Source: Bacteroidota bacterium (GTDB lineage Bacteria; Bacteroidota; Bacteroidia; UKL13-3). From it: a DNA stretch of 64,000 bases. The DNA lies in contig JAZKBU010000003.1 in assembly GCA_040388375.1 (NCBI GenBank), positions 1 through 64,000 on the forward strand, in the 5' to 3' direction. Of the stretch, positions 39,001-47,909 are shown piece by piece. The translations under genes and the position numbers were made by a program. The stretch's first letter is position 1. Every line of letters begins with the position of its first letter. Below the pieces are notes generated by a model, which worked only from the letters and a program-made list of their open reading frames with translations, was not told where the DNA came from and did no database searches.

Positions 39001-42000
39001 GACACATATAGTAATAACCAAAGTAGGTTTAAACCAAAAAATATATGTAAACGGAATACTGGTTTTAAACAGCAATAACTCCTTCTCCAATAACAATGCA
39101 GTAAATGCATTGTCCATATTTGGTTTTGGTCCAAGCAATACAGATAAAGCATCAGGTTTGCTGGACGATGTAAGAATATATAGCAAAGAGCTAACACAAG
39201 CCGATGTATATGGACTGTACAGGCACTTTGAATTTAATAAGCAACCTGTTAGTACTGTAGCCTGTAATGGTTTTAGCAATATAAAATTAATTGGAGGCGT
39301 AGAAAACCCCCACGAAACACAATACCAGTACCAATGGAAAAAAAATGGAGTAGCATTGAGCAATGGCGTAAAATATAGCGGTGTAAATGACGATAGTTTA
39401 TGGGTAAACAATACCACGTTTGCCGATACCGGAAATTATACATTAGAGCTTACCTCAGCTTACGTACCATGTTTGAAATGGGAAAGCAATGTGGCCAATA
39501 TAATAATAAATACAGCCAGTTTAATGGCGGATAGTTTAAGACTATACTATAAGTTTAATGGCTCCGTAGCTGATTACAGCGGACGCAACGTAAACAGTAC
39601 AGCTAACAATGTAACCTATACCACCGGTTTAAAAACGGCCAGCAATGCAGCCCTTAACTGTAATGGCAGCAATACCTTTGTAAGCAGTACCGGCATAGTG
39701 CCAACAGGCACCACCCGAATAACCATTGCTACCTGGTTTAAAACAAGCGCCTTTGGTGGTATAGTAGGTAACAGCAGTACATTACCAAGCACTAATCCTT
39801 CCACTTTCCATCCAGTTATTTATGTAGGTACTGATAACAAGTTAAAAGGTAAATTTAACAATGGCAGTGCCACCCCTATGTCGTCAAGCGCTATGGTAAA
39901 CGATAATGTTTGGCACCATGTAGCCATTACTTTAAATGGCGGTGTACAAAGTTTGTTTTTAGATGGTGTTTTGGTAAGTACCCTATCAGCAGCTACACCG
40001 GCCATACAAAACAATTTTACCATAGGAACTGCTTTTGCTACCGGTTGGCCAAGTGCTTTAACAGGTTGGTATTATTTTCAAGGCGCTATAGATGAAACAA
40101 GGTTTTATAACAATGCCTTATCAGCCGAAGAAATAGCACGCTTATACAATACACATGGTTTTGCCAATGCAGGCAATACCCAAATGAACGTATGTAAAAA
40201 CACAGGTGCTGTAATCGAGTCAAACGCAGTGGGTACAGGTATAGCTTACCGCTGGCGCAAAAACGGGGTGCTGTTAAGCAATAGCAGTAACCTAAGCGGA
40301 ACAGATAGTACAGCATTGGTATTTAATTCAATCAACGTTAGCGATTCAGGGCGTTATACGGTTGAAATAGCCAATAATTGTTTAACGCTGGTATCAGATA
40401 CAGTAAGGGTAAATATAATAACCCCCGTTGTTATTACCAGCCAACCACAAAATACCAGTACCTGTAATGGCGGTGTAGCTGCTTTAACAGTAGGCATACA
40501 GGCAAGCAGTCCGGTTTACCAATGGAAAAAAGCAGGTGTTGCACTGGTAAATAATGGCACTACTATAGCAGGGGCACAAAGCCAAACACTTACTTTAAGC
40601 AATGTAAGCGCAAGCGATACGGGTTTGTATTATTGCGTAATAAATAACAGTTGCAATATAGATTCGAGCATAGCCGTTCGTTTATCATTAAATAGTGGAT
40701 TGCAATTATTGCAGTTGCCCGTAGCCACCGTAGCTTGCCAAAACCAAAGCAGTTATTTATTTGTGCGTGCTTCCGATTTAGGAGCCACTTATACCTGGAA
40801 GAAAAATGGCAATGTAATAGCAAGCAGCAATAACGATACCTTGTTTTTTACCAATACACTTTTAAGCGATAGCGGACAGTATAGCGTAGTAGTAAATAGC
40901 TTATGCGGTATAGACTCCAGTGCCAATGTAAAGCTAAGCGTAAACAAAGCTACCACCATTACAGCACAACCTGTTGGCAATACAACAGTGTGTAGTGGAA
41001 ACAATGTAACATTAAACATAACAGCCGATGGTGTAAACCTTACATACCAATGGCGCAAAAATGGAGTAGATATAAATGGTGCTACCAACAGTATATTAAA
41101 TATAAACAGTGTGCAGGTAAGCGATAGTGGTAACTATACTTGTTTGGTTACAAGTGCCTGTGCTAATATAGTTTCCAATACAGCCAGACTTAACGTAAAC
41201 CAGGCTAACCAAATACAAACACAACCATTGGCTTTGCAAAACAAATGCACTGGCAACAATGCCATACTATGGGTAAGTGCCATAGGTAATAATATTACCT
41301 ACTTATGGAAACGCAATGGGGTAGCTGTTGCCGCCAGTAATAACGATACCTTGTTCAGGAATAATGTAACCATTGCAGGCGATTCAGGTATTTATACCGT
41401 TGATGTATCAAGCGCTACCTGTCCAACAGTAACATCAAACCAAGCAAGGTTAACTATTAGTGTGGCAACAGCTATTGTTACACAACCAACTAATAAAGTA
41501 GCCTGTGTGGGTAGGTCAGTTCAATTTGTAATAGTAGCCAATGGAAGTAATTTACAATACCAATGGCGTAAAAACGGAACGGATATTAGCAATGCAACAG
41601 ATGCCAATTACAGCATTGCTAATTTTGCTTTAGCCGATACAGGCGTTTACTCATGTGTAGTTACAGGTAGCTGTGGTACACCCGTTGTTTCAGCCAATGC
41701 CACTTTATCGTTAAGCATTCCAATTGCTATTACCAATCAACCTGTAACACCTGTTAAAGTGTGTGGCAATGCCAACTCATACGTTAATTTAAATGTAGCG
41801 GCAACGGGTAGTGTATTGGCTTACCAATGGTTTAGAAATGGTAATCCGTTAAACAACCAAACCAATGTTATAACAGGTGCTACCAGTAGTAATTTATCAG
41901 TAGCTATTAATTCGGTAGGTGCAGGTAATTATACTTGTAAAGTATATGGCGCTTGCGATACTTTAACATCTAATGTTAGTGAAGTATCATATTATGCCAG

Positions 42001-42991
42001 TTCGCAAATTATAAACGAGCCTGTTTCAGCTTCGGTATGTGCGGGGTCAACAGCCGTGTTTAAAGTAAACATTACAAGCGATGGCATTAACAGTTACCAA
42101 TGGTTACGCAATGGTACAAACCTGCCAACCAACCCAAGGTATAGTGGCATTAACAGCGACTCGCTGGTTATAACAAATGTAAACGGTAGCGATGTCGGCA
42201 ACTACTCACTTACATTTACTGATGTATGTAATGTACAGTATTTCTCTGCACCTGCTAATTTAAGTATGTCAAGCGGTATAGCTATTGTAGTACAATCACC
42301 CGCTGCAGTAAATATTTGTACCAATAACAATGGCGTATTGTTTGTGCAGGTAAACAACAGTGCAGCTACTTACCAATGGAAAAAAAATGGAATAACTATA
42401 AACAATGCCACTAACGATAGCTTGTTGCTCAACAATGCAAGTACTGCCGATAATGGTTCTTATACCTGCGATATAACAAGTACCTGTGGCAATATTACTT
42501 CCGTTGCTTCGGTAGTGAGTGTAACAGCAGGGCCAACACCTACCATTACCCAAAACGGTAATACCATGAGTACCCAAACATTTACTACTTACCAATGGAA
42601 AAAAAATGGTATAAACATAGCCGGTGCACAAAGTCAATCATACACGGCTACAGAAAGTGGTACCTATGCAGTAAGCGTTAACAATGGTAGTTGTAATGCT
42701 ACTTCAGCCGACTATAATTTTACCTATGTAAGTGTAGCTGATGTAGTATTAAAAACAAATGGTATAACGGTATATCCAAATCCTTTTCAGTCTGTTTTAA
42801 ACATAGCTACAACAGGCAAAGCAACGGATTGGGTAGTGGAGCTGTATTCGGTTACCGGTGTACTTTATAAAAGCATCAGCTTTAACCAATCAACGGCATT
42901 AGATGTAGCAGATTTAGCCGCTGGGGTATATGTAGTAAAAGCCACCAACAACCAAAACGAAAGCATTACTTTAAAAGTAATTAAACAATAA
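36047..42991 (+). CDS. Giant T9SS-secreted protein with propeller, LamG and Ig-like domains
   Basis: ~2314 residues from ATG 36047, which begins a clear signal peptide (MKTKIIINLLFVLFAFKAVAQ); an upstream in-frame ATG at 35987 only adds 20 non-signal residues. Order: SBBP-like beta-propeller repeats to ~480 (WAKRFGGTGTEVVKAL, WVRDFGGMGADEISDI), Ig, LamG, Ig, LamG, Ig, LamG, Ig, then nine more Ig-like repeats of the YQWKKNG...DSGNYTC type, and a C-terminal type A sorting domain (ITVYPNPFQSVLNIA...GVYVVKATN). The sorting domain sends it through the type IX system to the cell surface. Likely an adhesin or sugar-binding surface protein. Confidence 0.93.
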   Translation: MKTKIIINLLFVLFAFKAVAQQPQFVWQKRMGSESANENTGRVSTDSLGNAYTTGTFITSSSYLYYPDLPSTTPQFASGISLSNYSNDAYVMKYSKDAAYQWLTPYHYNLTETGTHIHTAADGINYTTGLHNNSAQHYFAKYSTTGTLTWRRSLDGTTGGSQIPGGIIEDANRNVFGAGAFSGTHVYQVSPAINLVSAGATDAYLVSYTATGTHRWAKRFGGTGTEVVKALAYDGGQFIYVAGEFQGAVDFNPDAGVFTLTGATGTAKDFFVAKFDTAGNFITAFQLITGVNSMTDLTLDAAGNMYIVGSYSQVIDFDASAATYTLSSVNTSNDAFVLKVSNSGNFIWVRDFGGMGADEISDITLDNSANIYVGGKFSSATLTYGSNTLNNSGTLNTLSDGFFSMLDSSGTVKWCYKIGAAANNDAITGIALDKQRNLYLTGTYIGAVNFNVLGGNGQVFSTQSNTISDAFLVKYSTECPKLIAPVGSTGACMGSTLHLNPVLGADNYTYQWYNNGLSLSNNTKYGGAQDDTLIINNYAAADTGKYVLQINNAICGAFVSDTFKLNYTGTNLSNALLYDLPINNSTFVNSVNQQNLVSVLNYGGYTANRNNISSSAIALTSGFNSFSLPTVYNANEVSVSFWYKPQALQAGITYGALVHSNSSGHMHMAMRNDYTLGWYRAGTNTFYPSNTILAAGNWHHIVLVKKGTNSKFYVNGAVVYETNTAIATTAATISRLFGDGTSGGALGIYDQIKVYTRELNDLEIQTIYKNIELLSVAADPFACLGSGARMEASFSGTNLNYQWYKNAQPLSNGAKFTGVNTDSLFISNGVIADSGNYYVVAANPGVYACINNQTDSIYFEAGTPAISTGLLHAYNFNSNLLDRVGTNHAVGTGIYAVGNRFAINVGAGLNLTNMGNSVPITGVNRDTISVSLWFNGASTAVNRVLLSPASGNARHLKVGTDDVIGFVNGTGVFVPSKAKLSAATWTHIVITKVGLNQKIYVNGILVLNSNNSFSNNNAVNALSIFGFGPSNTDKASGLLDDVRIYSKELTQADVYGLYRHFEFNKQPVSTVACNGFSNIKLIGGVENPHETQYQYQWKKNGVALSNGVKYSGVNDDSLWVNNTTFADTGNYTLELTSAYVPCLKWESNVANIIINTASLMADSLRLYYKFNGSVADYSGRNVNSTANNVTYTTGLKTASNAALNCNGSNTFVSSTGIVPTGTTRITIATWFKTSAFGGIVGNSSTLPSTNPSTFHPVIYVGTDNKLKGKFNNGSATPMSSSAMVNDNVWHHVAITLNGGVQSLFLDGVLVSTLSAATPAIQNNFTIGTAFATGWPSALTGWYYFQGAIDETRFYNNALSAEEIARLYNTHGFANAGNTQMNVCKNTGAVIESNAVGTGIAYRWRKNGVLLSNSSNLSGTDSTALVFNSINVSDSGRYTVEIANNCLTLVSDTVRVNIITPVVITSQPQNTSTCNGGVAALTVGIQASSPVYQWKKAGVALVNNGTTIAGAQSQTLTLSNVSASDTGLYYCVINNSCNIDSSIAVRLSLNSGLQLLQLPVATVACQNQSSYLFVRASDLGATYTWKKNGNVIASSNNDTLFFTNTLLSDSGQYSVVVNSLCGIDSSANVKLSVNKATTITAQPVGNTTVCSGNNVTLNITADGVNLTYQWRKNGVDINGATNSILNINSVQVSDSGNYTCLVTSACANIVSNTARLNVNQANQIQTQPLALQNKCTGNNAILWVSAIGNNITYLWKRNGVAVAASNNDTLFRNNVTIAGDSGIYTVDVSSATCPTVTSNQARLTISVATAIVTQPTNKVACVGRSVQFVIVANGSNLQYQWRKNGTDISNATDANYSIANFALADTGVYSCVVTGSCGTPVVSANATLSLSIPIAITNQPVTPVKVCGNANSYVNLNVAATGSVLAYQWFRNGNPLNNQTNVITGATSSNLSVAINSVGAGNYTCKVYGACDTLTSNVSEVSYYASSQIINEPVSASVCAGSTAVFKVNITSDGINSYQWLRNGTNLPTNPRYSGINSDSLVITNVNGSDVGNYSLTFTDVCNVQYFSAPANLSMSSGIAIVVQSPAAVNICTNNNGVLFVQVNNSAATYQWKKNGITINNATNDSLLLNNASTADNGSYTCDITSTCGNITSVASVVSVTAGPTPTITQNGNTMSTQTFTTYQWKKNGINIAGAQSQSYTATESGTYAVSVNNGSCNATSADYNFTYVSVADVVLKTNGITVYPNPFQSVLNIATTGKATDWVVELYSVTGVLYKSISFNQSTALDVADLAAGVYVVKATNNQNESITLKVIKQ

Positions 42992-43004
42992 AAGCTTGAT
43001 AAAA

Positions 43005-43029
43005 CTTGTTGGTGAAGAACACCAACAAG
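43005..43029 (-). repeat. REP hairpin family A
   Basis: Perfect 10-base arms CTTGTTGGTG / CACCAACAAG around AAGAA, followed by GGC (GCC tag on the minus strand). Confidence 0.85.
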
Positions 43030-43070
43030 GGCGGAAAATAGTGAAACAATAAGCAAACCTTAAGCTTATG

Positions 43071-43105
43071 AAAAAGCCCCGACCAATTATTTGTCGGGGC
43101 TTTTT
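43071..43105. terminator. Terminator inside composite element 1
   Basis: 13 bp stem AAAAAGCCCCGAC / GTCGGGGCTTTTT with a 9-base loop; serves convergent genes ending at 42991 and 43168. Confidence 0.85.
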
Positions 43106-43126
43106 GTTATGTAGGAGGTCACGGCC

Positions 43127-43151
43127 GTTGTTGGTGTTCTTCACCAACAAC
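43127..43151 (+). repeat. REP hairpin family A
   Basis: Arms GTTGTTGGTG / CACCAACAAC around TTCTT, preceded by GCC; inverted relative to the copy at 43005. Confidence 0.85.
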
Positions 43152-43167
43152 TATAGTAGTGCATTTG

Positions 43168-43791
43168 TCAGGCTGCTTCTGTTCGTTTGCGGAAGCTGCA
43201 AAAAATAAAATTCTGAACGGTATCAAACGGTGTTGTATGATCAATAGTAATGCACTGTATCTTTTCAAAAAAGCTTTTCAGCTTATCGGTCATTGATGTT
43301 TCAGAGTATTGTTTAATTTCTATTCCGCTACACTTTTTGGGTCCGTTTTCGGAAAAGGTGCCAATTACTAAAATGCCTTTTGCTGCAATATTTTGCTGAG
43401 TGGTTTCAACATAATTGTCAACCTCCTTATCGTCAGTTAAAAAATGAAAGGCTGCTCTGTCGTGCCAGAAGTCATATTGTTCTGTAGGCCTGAAAGATGT
43501 TACATCTGCCACTATCCATTTTACTTTACCAGCACGGTTTCCAAGCCGTTGTTTTGCCCTGTTAAGTGCGGCTTCTGAAATATCAAGAACTGTTATGTCC
43601 TGATAGTTTAAGTCAAGTAAGTTATCTACTAAAAAGCTATCGCCTCCACCAATGTCAATAATTTTAGCTGTAGTTGGAATATTAAACTGTTTTATAAACT
43701 CTAGCGATGTTGTTGGTGTAGGCTGGTACCAACTTACCTCGTTCAGGTTTTTTGTCAGGTAAATATCTTCCCAATGTTTTTTTCTGTTCAT
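43168..43791 (-). CDS. Class I SAM-dependent methyltransferase
   Basis: 207 residues. Opens with KKHWEDIYLTKNLNEVSWYQ, typical of a small-molecule methyltransferase group, then the SAM loop IIDIGGGDSFLVD, TVLDISEAAL and the FHDRAAFHF-like block (WHDRAAFHFLTD). It resembles thiopurine/tellurite-resistance-type methyltransferases but the substrate is not predictable. Single gene with a family C promoter box 76 bases upstream. Confidence 0.88.
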   Translation of the reverse strand: MNRKKHWEDIYLTKNLNEVSWYQPTPTTSLEFIKQFNIPTTAKIIDIGGGDSFLVDNLLDLNYQDITVLDISEAALNRAKQRLGNRAGKVKWIVADVTSFRPTEQYDFWHDRAAFHFLTDDKEVDNYVETTQQNIAAKGILVIGTFSENGPKKCSGIEIKQYSETSMTDKLKSFFEKIQCITIDHTTPFDTVQNFIFCSFRKRTEAA

Positions 43792-43866
43792 GTTGTTATT
43801 TTAATATCCAAAACCCTCTTTAATTGATGCGTGTAATAGATGTTGCAGGGAGTAAGGTTTAGAATT

Positions 43867-43874
43867 CAAACATA
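43867..43874 (-). promoter_or_regulatory. Shared promoter-like motif, copy 1
   Basis: TATGTTTG on the minus strand (TAnnTTTG), embedded in ATAAAATAATTGG...AATTC, upstream of the methyltransferase gene. Confidence 0.55.
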
Positions 43875-43926
43875 CCAATTATTTTATACATGCATGTTAA
43901 ATCACTTCGTGATTTGTATGTATATG

Positions 43927-43960
43927 AAAAAGCCTTAACCAATAAATGGTTAAGGCTTTT
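43927..43960 (-). terminator. Terminator after T9SS protein gene
   Basis: AAAAGCCTTAACCA / TGGTTAAGGCTTTT arms with ATAAA loop, 41 bases after the stop codon at 44001 (minus strand). Confidence 0.8.
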
Positions 43961-44000
43961 ACTTTTATTGAGAATAGTAAATATTTTATGCTTACACCTT

Positions 44001-44837
44001 CTATTTTATCACTAATAATTTCTTACCTCCGCTTATTCCTTTGCTGGTTTGTAATTGATAATAATAGGTTCCGCTAGCAAGTTCGTCAGTAGAAATAACT
44101 AATGTGTCAAAGGTTCTGTCCACTTTGAAGCGCTTTATTTCTGACCCTTGTAAACCATAGAAAACAATTTCGCCTTGATTAATACCATCGGGTAATTTAT
44201 AATCAATGCTGGTAGATTGCTTGGTTGGATTTGGATATGGATTTGAAATTAAGTTTTGTTCTTTTATTATATCCTGACTTGCTGACTGTATTGCTGTAGT
44301 AAGTGTTCCCGCCAAACCAAATACTTTTGCCTGTCCGTTTTCGTAACTAAGTATCATTTTTGTTCCGGTAGCCGTATTGTATATTGGATATTGTTGTAAA
44401 TGGTTGTTAGGTAAAGTAATCGGAGAGCCATTTTCATTAAAAAGCAAAGTGCCATCTTCATTATAAATTTTGGTTGTAGAAAAAACAGTAGAATCAGTTA
44501 CATACATGAATTCGATTTTAGAGTCTGTATTAAATAAGTTTTCTGATAAATATAAAACATGACCAATATCGCCTGATACGCTACGGGCTATATTGGTAAA
44601 AGAAATGGTTTTAACAAGCGAATGATTCATGTCGTAAATGTTTATGGAGCCTGGCCCGCATCTGTTTATTCTAACATAACGTTCGCCCGAAACCTCAAAC
44701 TTTACAATCATTAGCTGGCTTTGAGCACTTTTACAAAAGTTCCAGGTAGATGCACTATCATAGGTGTGCTCCAATGTGATTTGTGCTTTTGCATTTAACA
44801 CAAATGCAATAAATGTTAGTAGGAAAATTTTTTTCAT
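44001..44837 (-). CDS. T9SS type A sorting domain protein, hypothetical
   Basis: 278 residues: signal peptide (MKKIFLLTFIAFVLNAKAQ), a beta-rich domain of ~180 residues with no recognised family, and a type A sorting domain from ~197 (LISNPYPNPTKQSTSIDYKLPDG ... SGTYYYQLQTSKGISGGKKLLVIK). It is exported by the type IX system. Transcribed alone, with a strong promoter-like site upstream and a terminator downstream. Confidence 0.88.
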   Translation of the reverse strand: MKKIFLLTFIAFVLNAKAQITLEHTYDSASTWNFCKSAQSQLMIVKFEVSGERYVRINRCGPGSINIYDMNHSLVKTISFTNIARSVSGDIGHVLYLSENLFNTDSKIEFMYVTDSTVFSTTKIYNEDGTLLFNENGSPITLPNNHLQQYPIYNTATGTKMILSYENGQAKVFGLAGTLTTAIQSASQDIIKEQNLISNPYPNPTKQSTSIDYKLPDGINQGEIVFYGLQGSEIKRFKVDRTFDTLVISTDELASGTYYYQLQTSKGISGGKKLLVIK

Positions 44838-44951
44838 TTTGTTCTGTTTTAAATTGTTACTAAAAGTTTATTCGTCATATATAGGGTTACTTACACACAG
44901 TTTTTGTTCTTTATCAATAACCCATTTAACCTGTAAGAATGTTTATCTATT

Positions 44952-44980
44952 CAAACTTACCAATTATATATAAATGCAAA
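44952..44980 (-). promoter_or_regulatory. Shared promoter-like motif, copy 2, full -33/-7
   Basis: On the minus strand TTTG, 17 bases, TAAGTTTG: an exact match to the Bacteroidota consensus. 115 bases upstream of the T9SS protein gene. Confidence 0.6.
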
Positions 44981-45000
44981 GTAAATCGTTTCATTTATAT

Positions 45001-45032
45001 AAAAAGCCCTAACCGTTATGGTTAGGGCTTTT
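45001..45032 (-). terminator. Terminator after hypothetical gene 45100-45825
   Basis: AAAAAGCCCTAACC / GGTTAGGGCTTTT arms around GTTAT. Confidence 0.8.
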
Positions 45033-45099
45033 GTTTTTATAAGTACCCGGTCGGAACCCCGCGCACTAACTGGCAAAAGTTAGCTTACTTAAAACTTAC

Positions 45100-45825
45100 T
45101 TAAAACTTTTCTCTTTGAAAGCCCCATGCACGTAATTCGTTTTTATACGTATCAGGATAGTTGCCTTCCAGTACTCTTAACAAAGCAATAAGTACTTTTT
45201 TTATGTTTTGCTTCTGCACATTTTTATTACCTATAATACCGCTTACATCTTTATCGGTATTGGTAGCTAAACCAGTAAGGGTAGTATACTGAGCTATAAG
45301 TGGCGTAAAGTAAGCCGTGCCTATAGATGTTTTCTTGTCGTAACCGGCAGTGACCAAAGCAGGTAATAATAGCTTTAAAGCAAACAAACGGTTGTTGCGT
45401 TCAGCAGGTAATCGGTAAGTGTGGTGTTCGAGAACAATACCAAAGCGTGCATAGGTGGCGCGGGCTTCCTGCATAGATTTTGCATCGGCATCAATGGCTC
45501 TTTTCAGTGCGGCTACGCCTTCATCCAAAGCATCGTTGCACTGCTGCAAGTCGTGGGTAATACGGGGCCTGTCCTTATCCGTATTGCTTTTGTTGTTTAA
45601 TAAAAGGGTAAAGGCTTCTACCTCTTCACTAAAATCTTCAGCCGTTTTCCAAACCAGCGTAATGTTAGGTCTGCTTAACCAAACATCGGAAACGGTAGTG
45701 GCTAGTGTGCTAAAATCAGTATCCTTTTTGGCTACATTGCTTTTAACATGTTTTTTGGTGGGTGTTGGTTGTTCGGGAACATCATCCAGAGGTTCAGGAA
45801 CGTTGTTATCTGATCTTTCCATCAT
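45100..45825 (-). CDS. Hypothetical protein, helical
   Basis: 241 residues, soluble, with a Pro/Lys-rich N-terminal ~45 residues (EPLDDVPEQPTPTKKHVKSN) and a helical body (FSEEVEAFTLLLNNK ... RNNRLFALKLLLPALVTAGY ... VQKQNIKKVLIALLRVLEGNYP). No catalytic motif or known family is recognised. GC content is a little higher than that of the genes to its right. Confidence 0.6.
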   Translation of the reverse strand: MMERSDNNVPEPLDDVPEQPTPTKKHVKSNVAKKDTDFSTLATTVSDVWLSRPNITLVWKTAEDFSEEVEAFTLLLNNKSNTDKDRPRITHDLQQCNDALDEGVAALKRAIDADAKSMQEARATYARFGIVLEHHTYRLPAERNNRLFALKLLLPALVTAGYDKKTSIGTAYFTPLIAQYTTLTGLATNTDKDVSGIIGNKNVQKQNIKKVLIALLRVLEGNYPDTYKNELRAWGFQREKF

Positions 45826-45930
45826 AAAAATTATTATAATAGTATAACGGAACCTGTTTTAAAAAAGTATGTGTAGCGTATATTTTTTTATAAAAAATAT
45901 TTTAGCAACTTACAGGTAGGCTGGTTTTCT

Positions 45931-46100
45931 GCTTCCCTGGGCATAGGTAAGTTTGATTATGCCACGTCAGCAGCTTCCCAAGCTGTAGGTAAGTTTACCT
46001 ATGCCCTGGTTACCTGCTTCCTATGGTATAGGTAAGTTTCATTATGGCTGGTCAGCAGCTTCCCTACCTATATATAAGTTTATAGATGCCTTGGTAAGCA
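45931..46100 (+). repeat. Four tandem 42/43 bp repeats
   Basis: Units at 45931-45972, 45973-46015, 46016-46057 and 46058-46100 all begin GCTTCC and contain TAGGTAAGTTT or a variant near base 14, ending near CAGCA or ACCT. Lengths alternate 42, 43, 42, 43. Non-coding, between divergent genes. Confidence 0.8.
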
Positions 46101-46149
46101 GGTGACGGAGGTGTATGGGAGGTGTTAGGTAGTTATAGATTTACTTTTT

Positions 46150-46157
46150 ATGTTTGA
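46150..46157 (+). promoter_or_regulatory. -7 box before membrane protein gene
   Basis: TATGTTTG (TAnnTTTG), 35 bases before ATG 46193; the same box as in the shared minus-strand motif. Confidence 0.5.
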
Positions 46158-46192
46158 GTTTAAGTTTAAGCAAGCCTTAAGATTAAATAATT

Positions 46193-47047
46193 ATGCAGGT
46201 TTTATTTCAAATATTTTCAACTCGGGAAATTTCTTTATTTATATGGGCAACATTAGCATTAATGGTAATGTTATTTAATGCTAGTATTAGAGAAGAATTA
46301 TTTATTATATTTAAATTACTTTTCGGTAAGAAAATAGGTTCCGTTATTTTACTACACGCATGTTACACTTTCTGTATTCTTTTAGTGCTTTATAAAATTG
46401 AAATGTGGAATTCATCTTTTATTAAAGATACTGTTTTTTGGTTTGTTTTTGTTGGCGTAATTTTATCTGTTCAAATAGATAAAGCAAAGGGCAATAATTT
46501 TTTTAAGGAGACTGTAAAAGAAAGTTTTAAGTGGTCAATTATGGTTGAGTTTTTAGTGAATTTGTATACATTTAGTTTAGTTACTGAAATAATTTTAGTA
46601 CCTATTCTCGTTTTAAGTTCAGCCTTGATTACATTTTCAGAATCAGTCCCCAAATATGAACAAGTAAATAAACTGCTCAATAAATTAGTTATACTTATTA
46701 GTTTATTACTTATAGCAATAGCAGTTTATAAAATATTCAAAGATTATCAAACGGTTCTTTCATTGAACACAGCATTTTCATTTTTACTTCCACCTATCTT
46801 AATGGTTTTACATATACCATTTCTTTATTTATTAGCGTTGTATATGAATTATGAAGAACTATTTATTGATATTAAATATTTTACTCAAGATGAAGATAGT
46901 AAAAAGCGTATGAAAAGCTCAATTTTCCTTATTGTTAACTTAAATTTAAATAGGTTAATGATGATAAGAAAAAAAATAAATAAGTTCGATGTATATCATA
47001 GTAGTGATATTAAAGTTTATCTTAGAAAGTTGATATCTGCTGATTAA
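46193..47047 (+). CDS. Hypothetical multi-spanning membrane protein
   Basis: 284 residues with about six or seven hydrophobic helices (for example SLFIWATLALMVMLF, SVILLHACYTFCILLVLY, FWFVFVGVILSV, LLIAIAVYKI, ILMVLHIPFLYLLALYM) and a lysine-rich cytoplasmic C terminus. No known family. Its AT content is high, and it is the only plus-strand gene between 43 and 59 kb. Confidence 0.6.
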   Translation: MQVLFQIFSTREISLFIWATLALMVMLFNASIREELFIIFKLLFGKKIGSVILLHACYTFCILLVLYKIEMWNSSFIKDTVFWFVFVGVILSVQIDKAKGNNFFKETVKESFKWSIMVEFLVNLYTFSLVTEIILVPILVLSSALITFSESVPKYEQVNKLLNKLVILISLLLIAIAVYKIFKDYQTVLSLNTAFSFLLPPILMVLHIPFLYLLALYMNYEELFIDIKYFTQDEDSKKRMKSSIFLIVNLNLNRLMMIRKKINKFDVYHSSDIKVYLRKLISAD

Positions 47048-47068
47048 TAATTGGGCGTTAACCAAGCG

Positions 47069-47857
47069 CTAATAATTCTTCATGAAAAGTTCTATTTCTC
47101 CCAAATCTCTAAAACTAAGACGAAACCATTCTCCTCTAATCCTTTTTGTAGCAAATTTTTGATGCAGTTCTTTTTCAAAACCTTTTTTGCACCTCCATAA
47201 AGCAATTAAGAAAACTCTTGGCTCACTTGAATGAAGAGTTTTTTCTCTAAAACGTGGATTCTTACTAGTTCCAATTTTTATTAAAGCGGTTTCATCGTTT
47301 ACCATAAGGTAAACATACTCTTGATCATTGAGAATTTTAATTTCAAAATTCTTGTTAAAAAAATTTCGATAAAAATCCGTTCTGTTTATCATGTCAACAT
47401 TAATAATTCCTTTTTGAGAATTTGAAATCATCACACCATTCTTTCCCTGAAATGGCTCAAGTTCTATGGTAGTTGTTGTGAAAAAGCCAAATTTTTCTAA
47501 ACAAGACCGGACTTTAGTTTGGAATGTATTAAAACAGTTAATAGCATCTAATTCAGGATACCAGTCAGTTAATGATAAACAGAAATGAAGCAATAAATCA
47601 AAATAATTAGGATCTTTAAGTGGTAAGCAAATTATATCGCCTTTTAATTTTTCAAAATTAGTAATATAAAACATTTCAATTTCATATCTGTCTTTACCTT
47701 CATATACTCTCACACCAAAACAATGACGATTTATTTTTGAAATTACATTATTTACGCCAGCTCCAGGATCTTGTTTATTAATTTCAAGAATATCACTTTC
47801 CAATAAAGTGAAACAAACTTTATCAAACCGATATTGTATTTCCTCTAATGTTGCCAT
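47069..47857 (-). CDS. T5orf172/MUG113-type GIY-YIG-like nuclease domain protein
   Basis: 262 residues. The C-terminal ~90 residues (EYVYLMVNDETALIKIGTSKNPRFREKTL ... EKELHQKFATKRIRGEWFRLS) match the T5orf172 group of GIY-YIG endonucleases: YVYLM and IKIGTSKNP are the two signature strands, HQKF/RGEWF the conserved end. The N-terminal 170 residues are not recognised. Such proteins occur in phages and mobile elements. A nuclease role is likely but unproven. Confidence 0.8.
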   Translation of the reverse strand: MATLEEIQYRFDKVCFTLLESDILEINKQDPGAGVNNVISKINRHCFGVRVYEGKDRYEIEMFYITNFEKLKGDIICLPLKDPNYFDLLLHFCLSLTDWYPELDAINCFNTFQTKVRSCLEKFGFFTTTTIELEPFQGKNGVMISNSQKGIINVDMINRTDFYRNFFNKNFEIKILNDQEYVYLMVNDETALIKIGTSKNPRFREKTLHSSEPRVFLIALWRCKKGFEKELHQKFATKRIRGEWFRLSFRDLGEIELFMKNY

Positions 47858-47897
47858 TTGTAATTATTACTAACTTGTATAGGTTTGAGTTTACATT

Positions 47898-47905
47898 CAA
47901 ACATA
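47898..47905 (-). promoter_or_regulatory. Shared promoter-like motif, copy 3
   Basis: Minus-strand TATGTTTG after AAAATAATAAG, 41 bases before the start codon of the T5orf172 gene. Confidence 0.55.
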
Positions 47906-47909
47906 CTTA

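Larger units (their letters stand above)
43005..43151. mobile_element. Composite REP-terminator-REP element (BIME-like), copy 1
   Basis: Two inverted family A hairpins (43005-43029 and 43127-43151) enclose a terminator. The interior shares AACAATAA, AAACCTTAAGC, TATG and AAAAGCCCCGACCA with the element at 50020-50178. Inverted REP pairs with a linker are the definition of a BIME. It starts 13 bases after the giant T9SS gene and ends 16 bases before the next, convergent gene. Confidence 0.75.

Noticed and set aside
38617..39417. 266-codon minus-strand open frame inside the giant T9SS gene
   Set aside because: Antisense shadow of a long repetitive gene; no recognisable domain.
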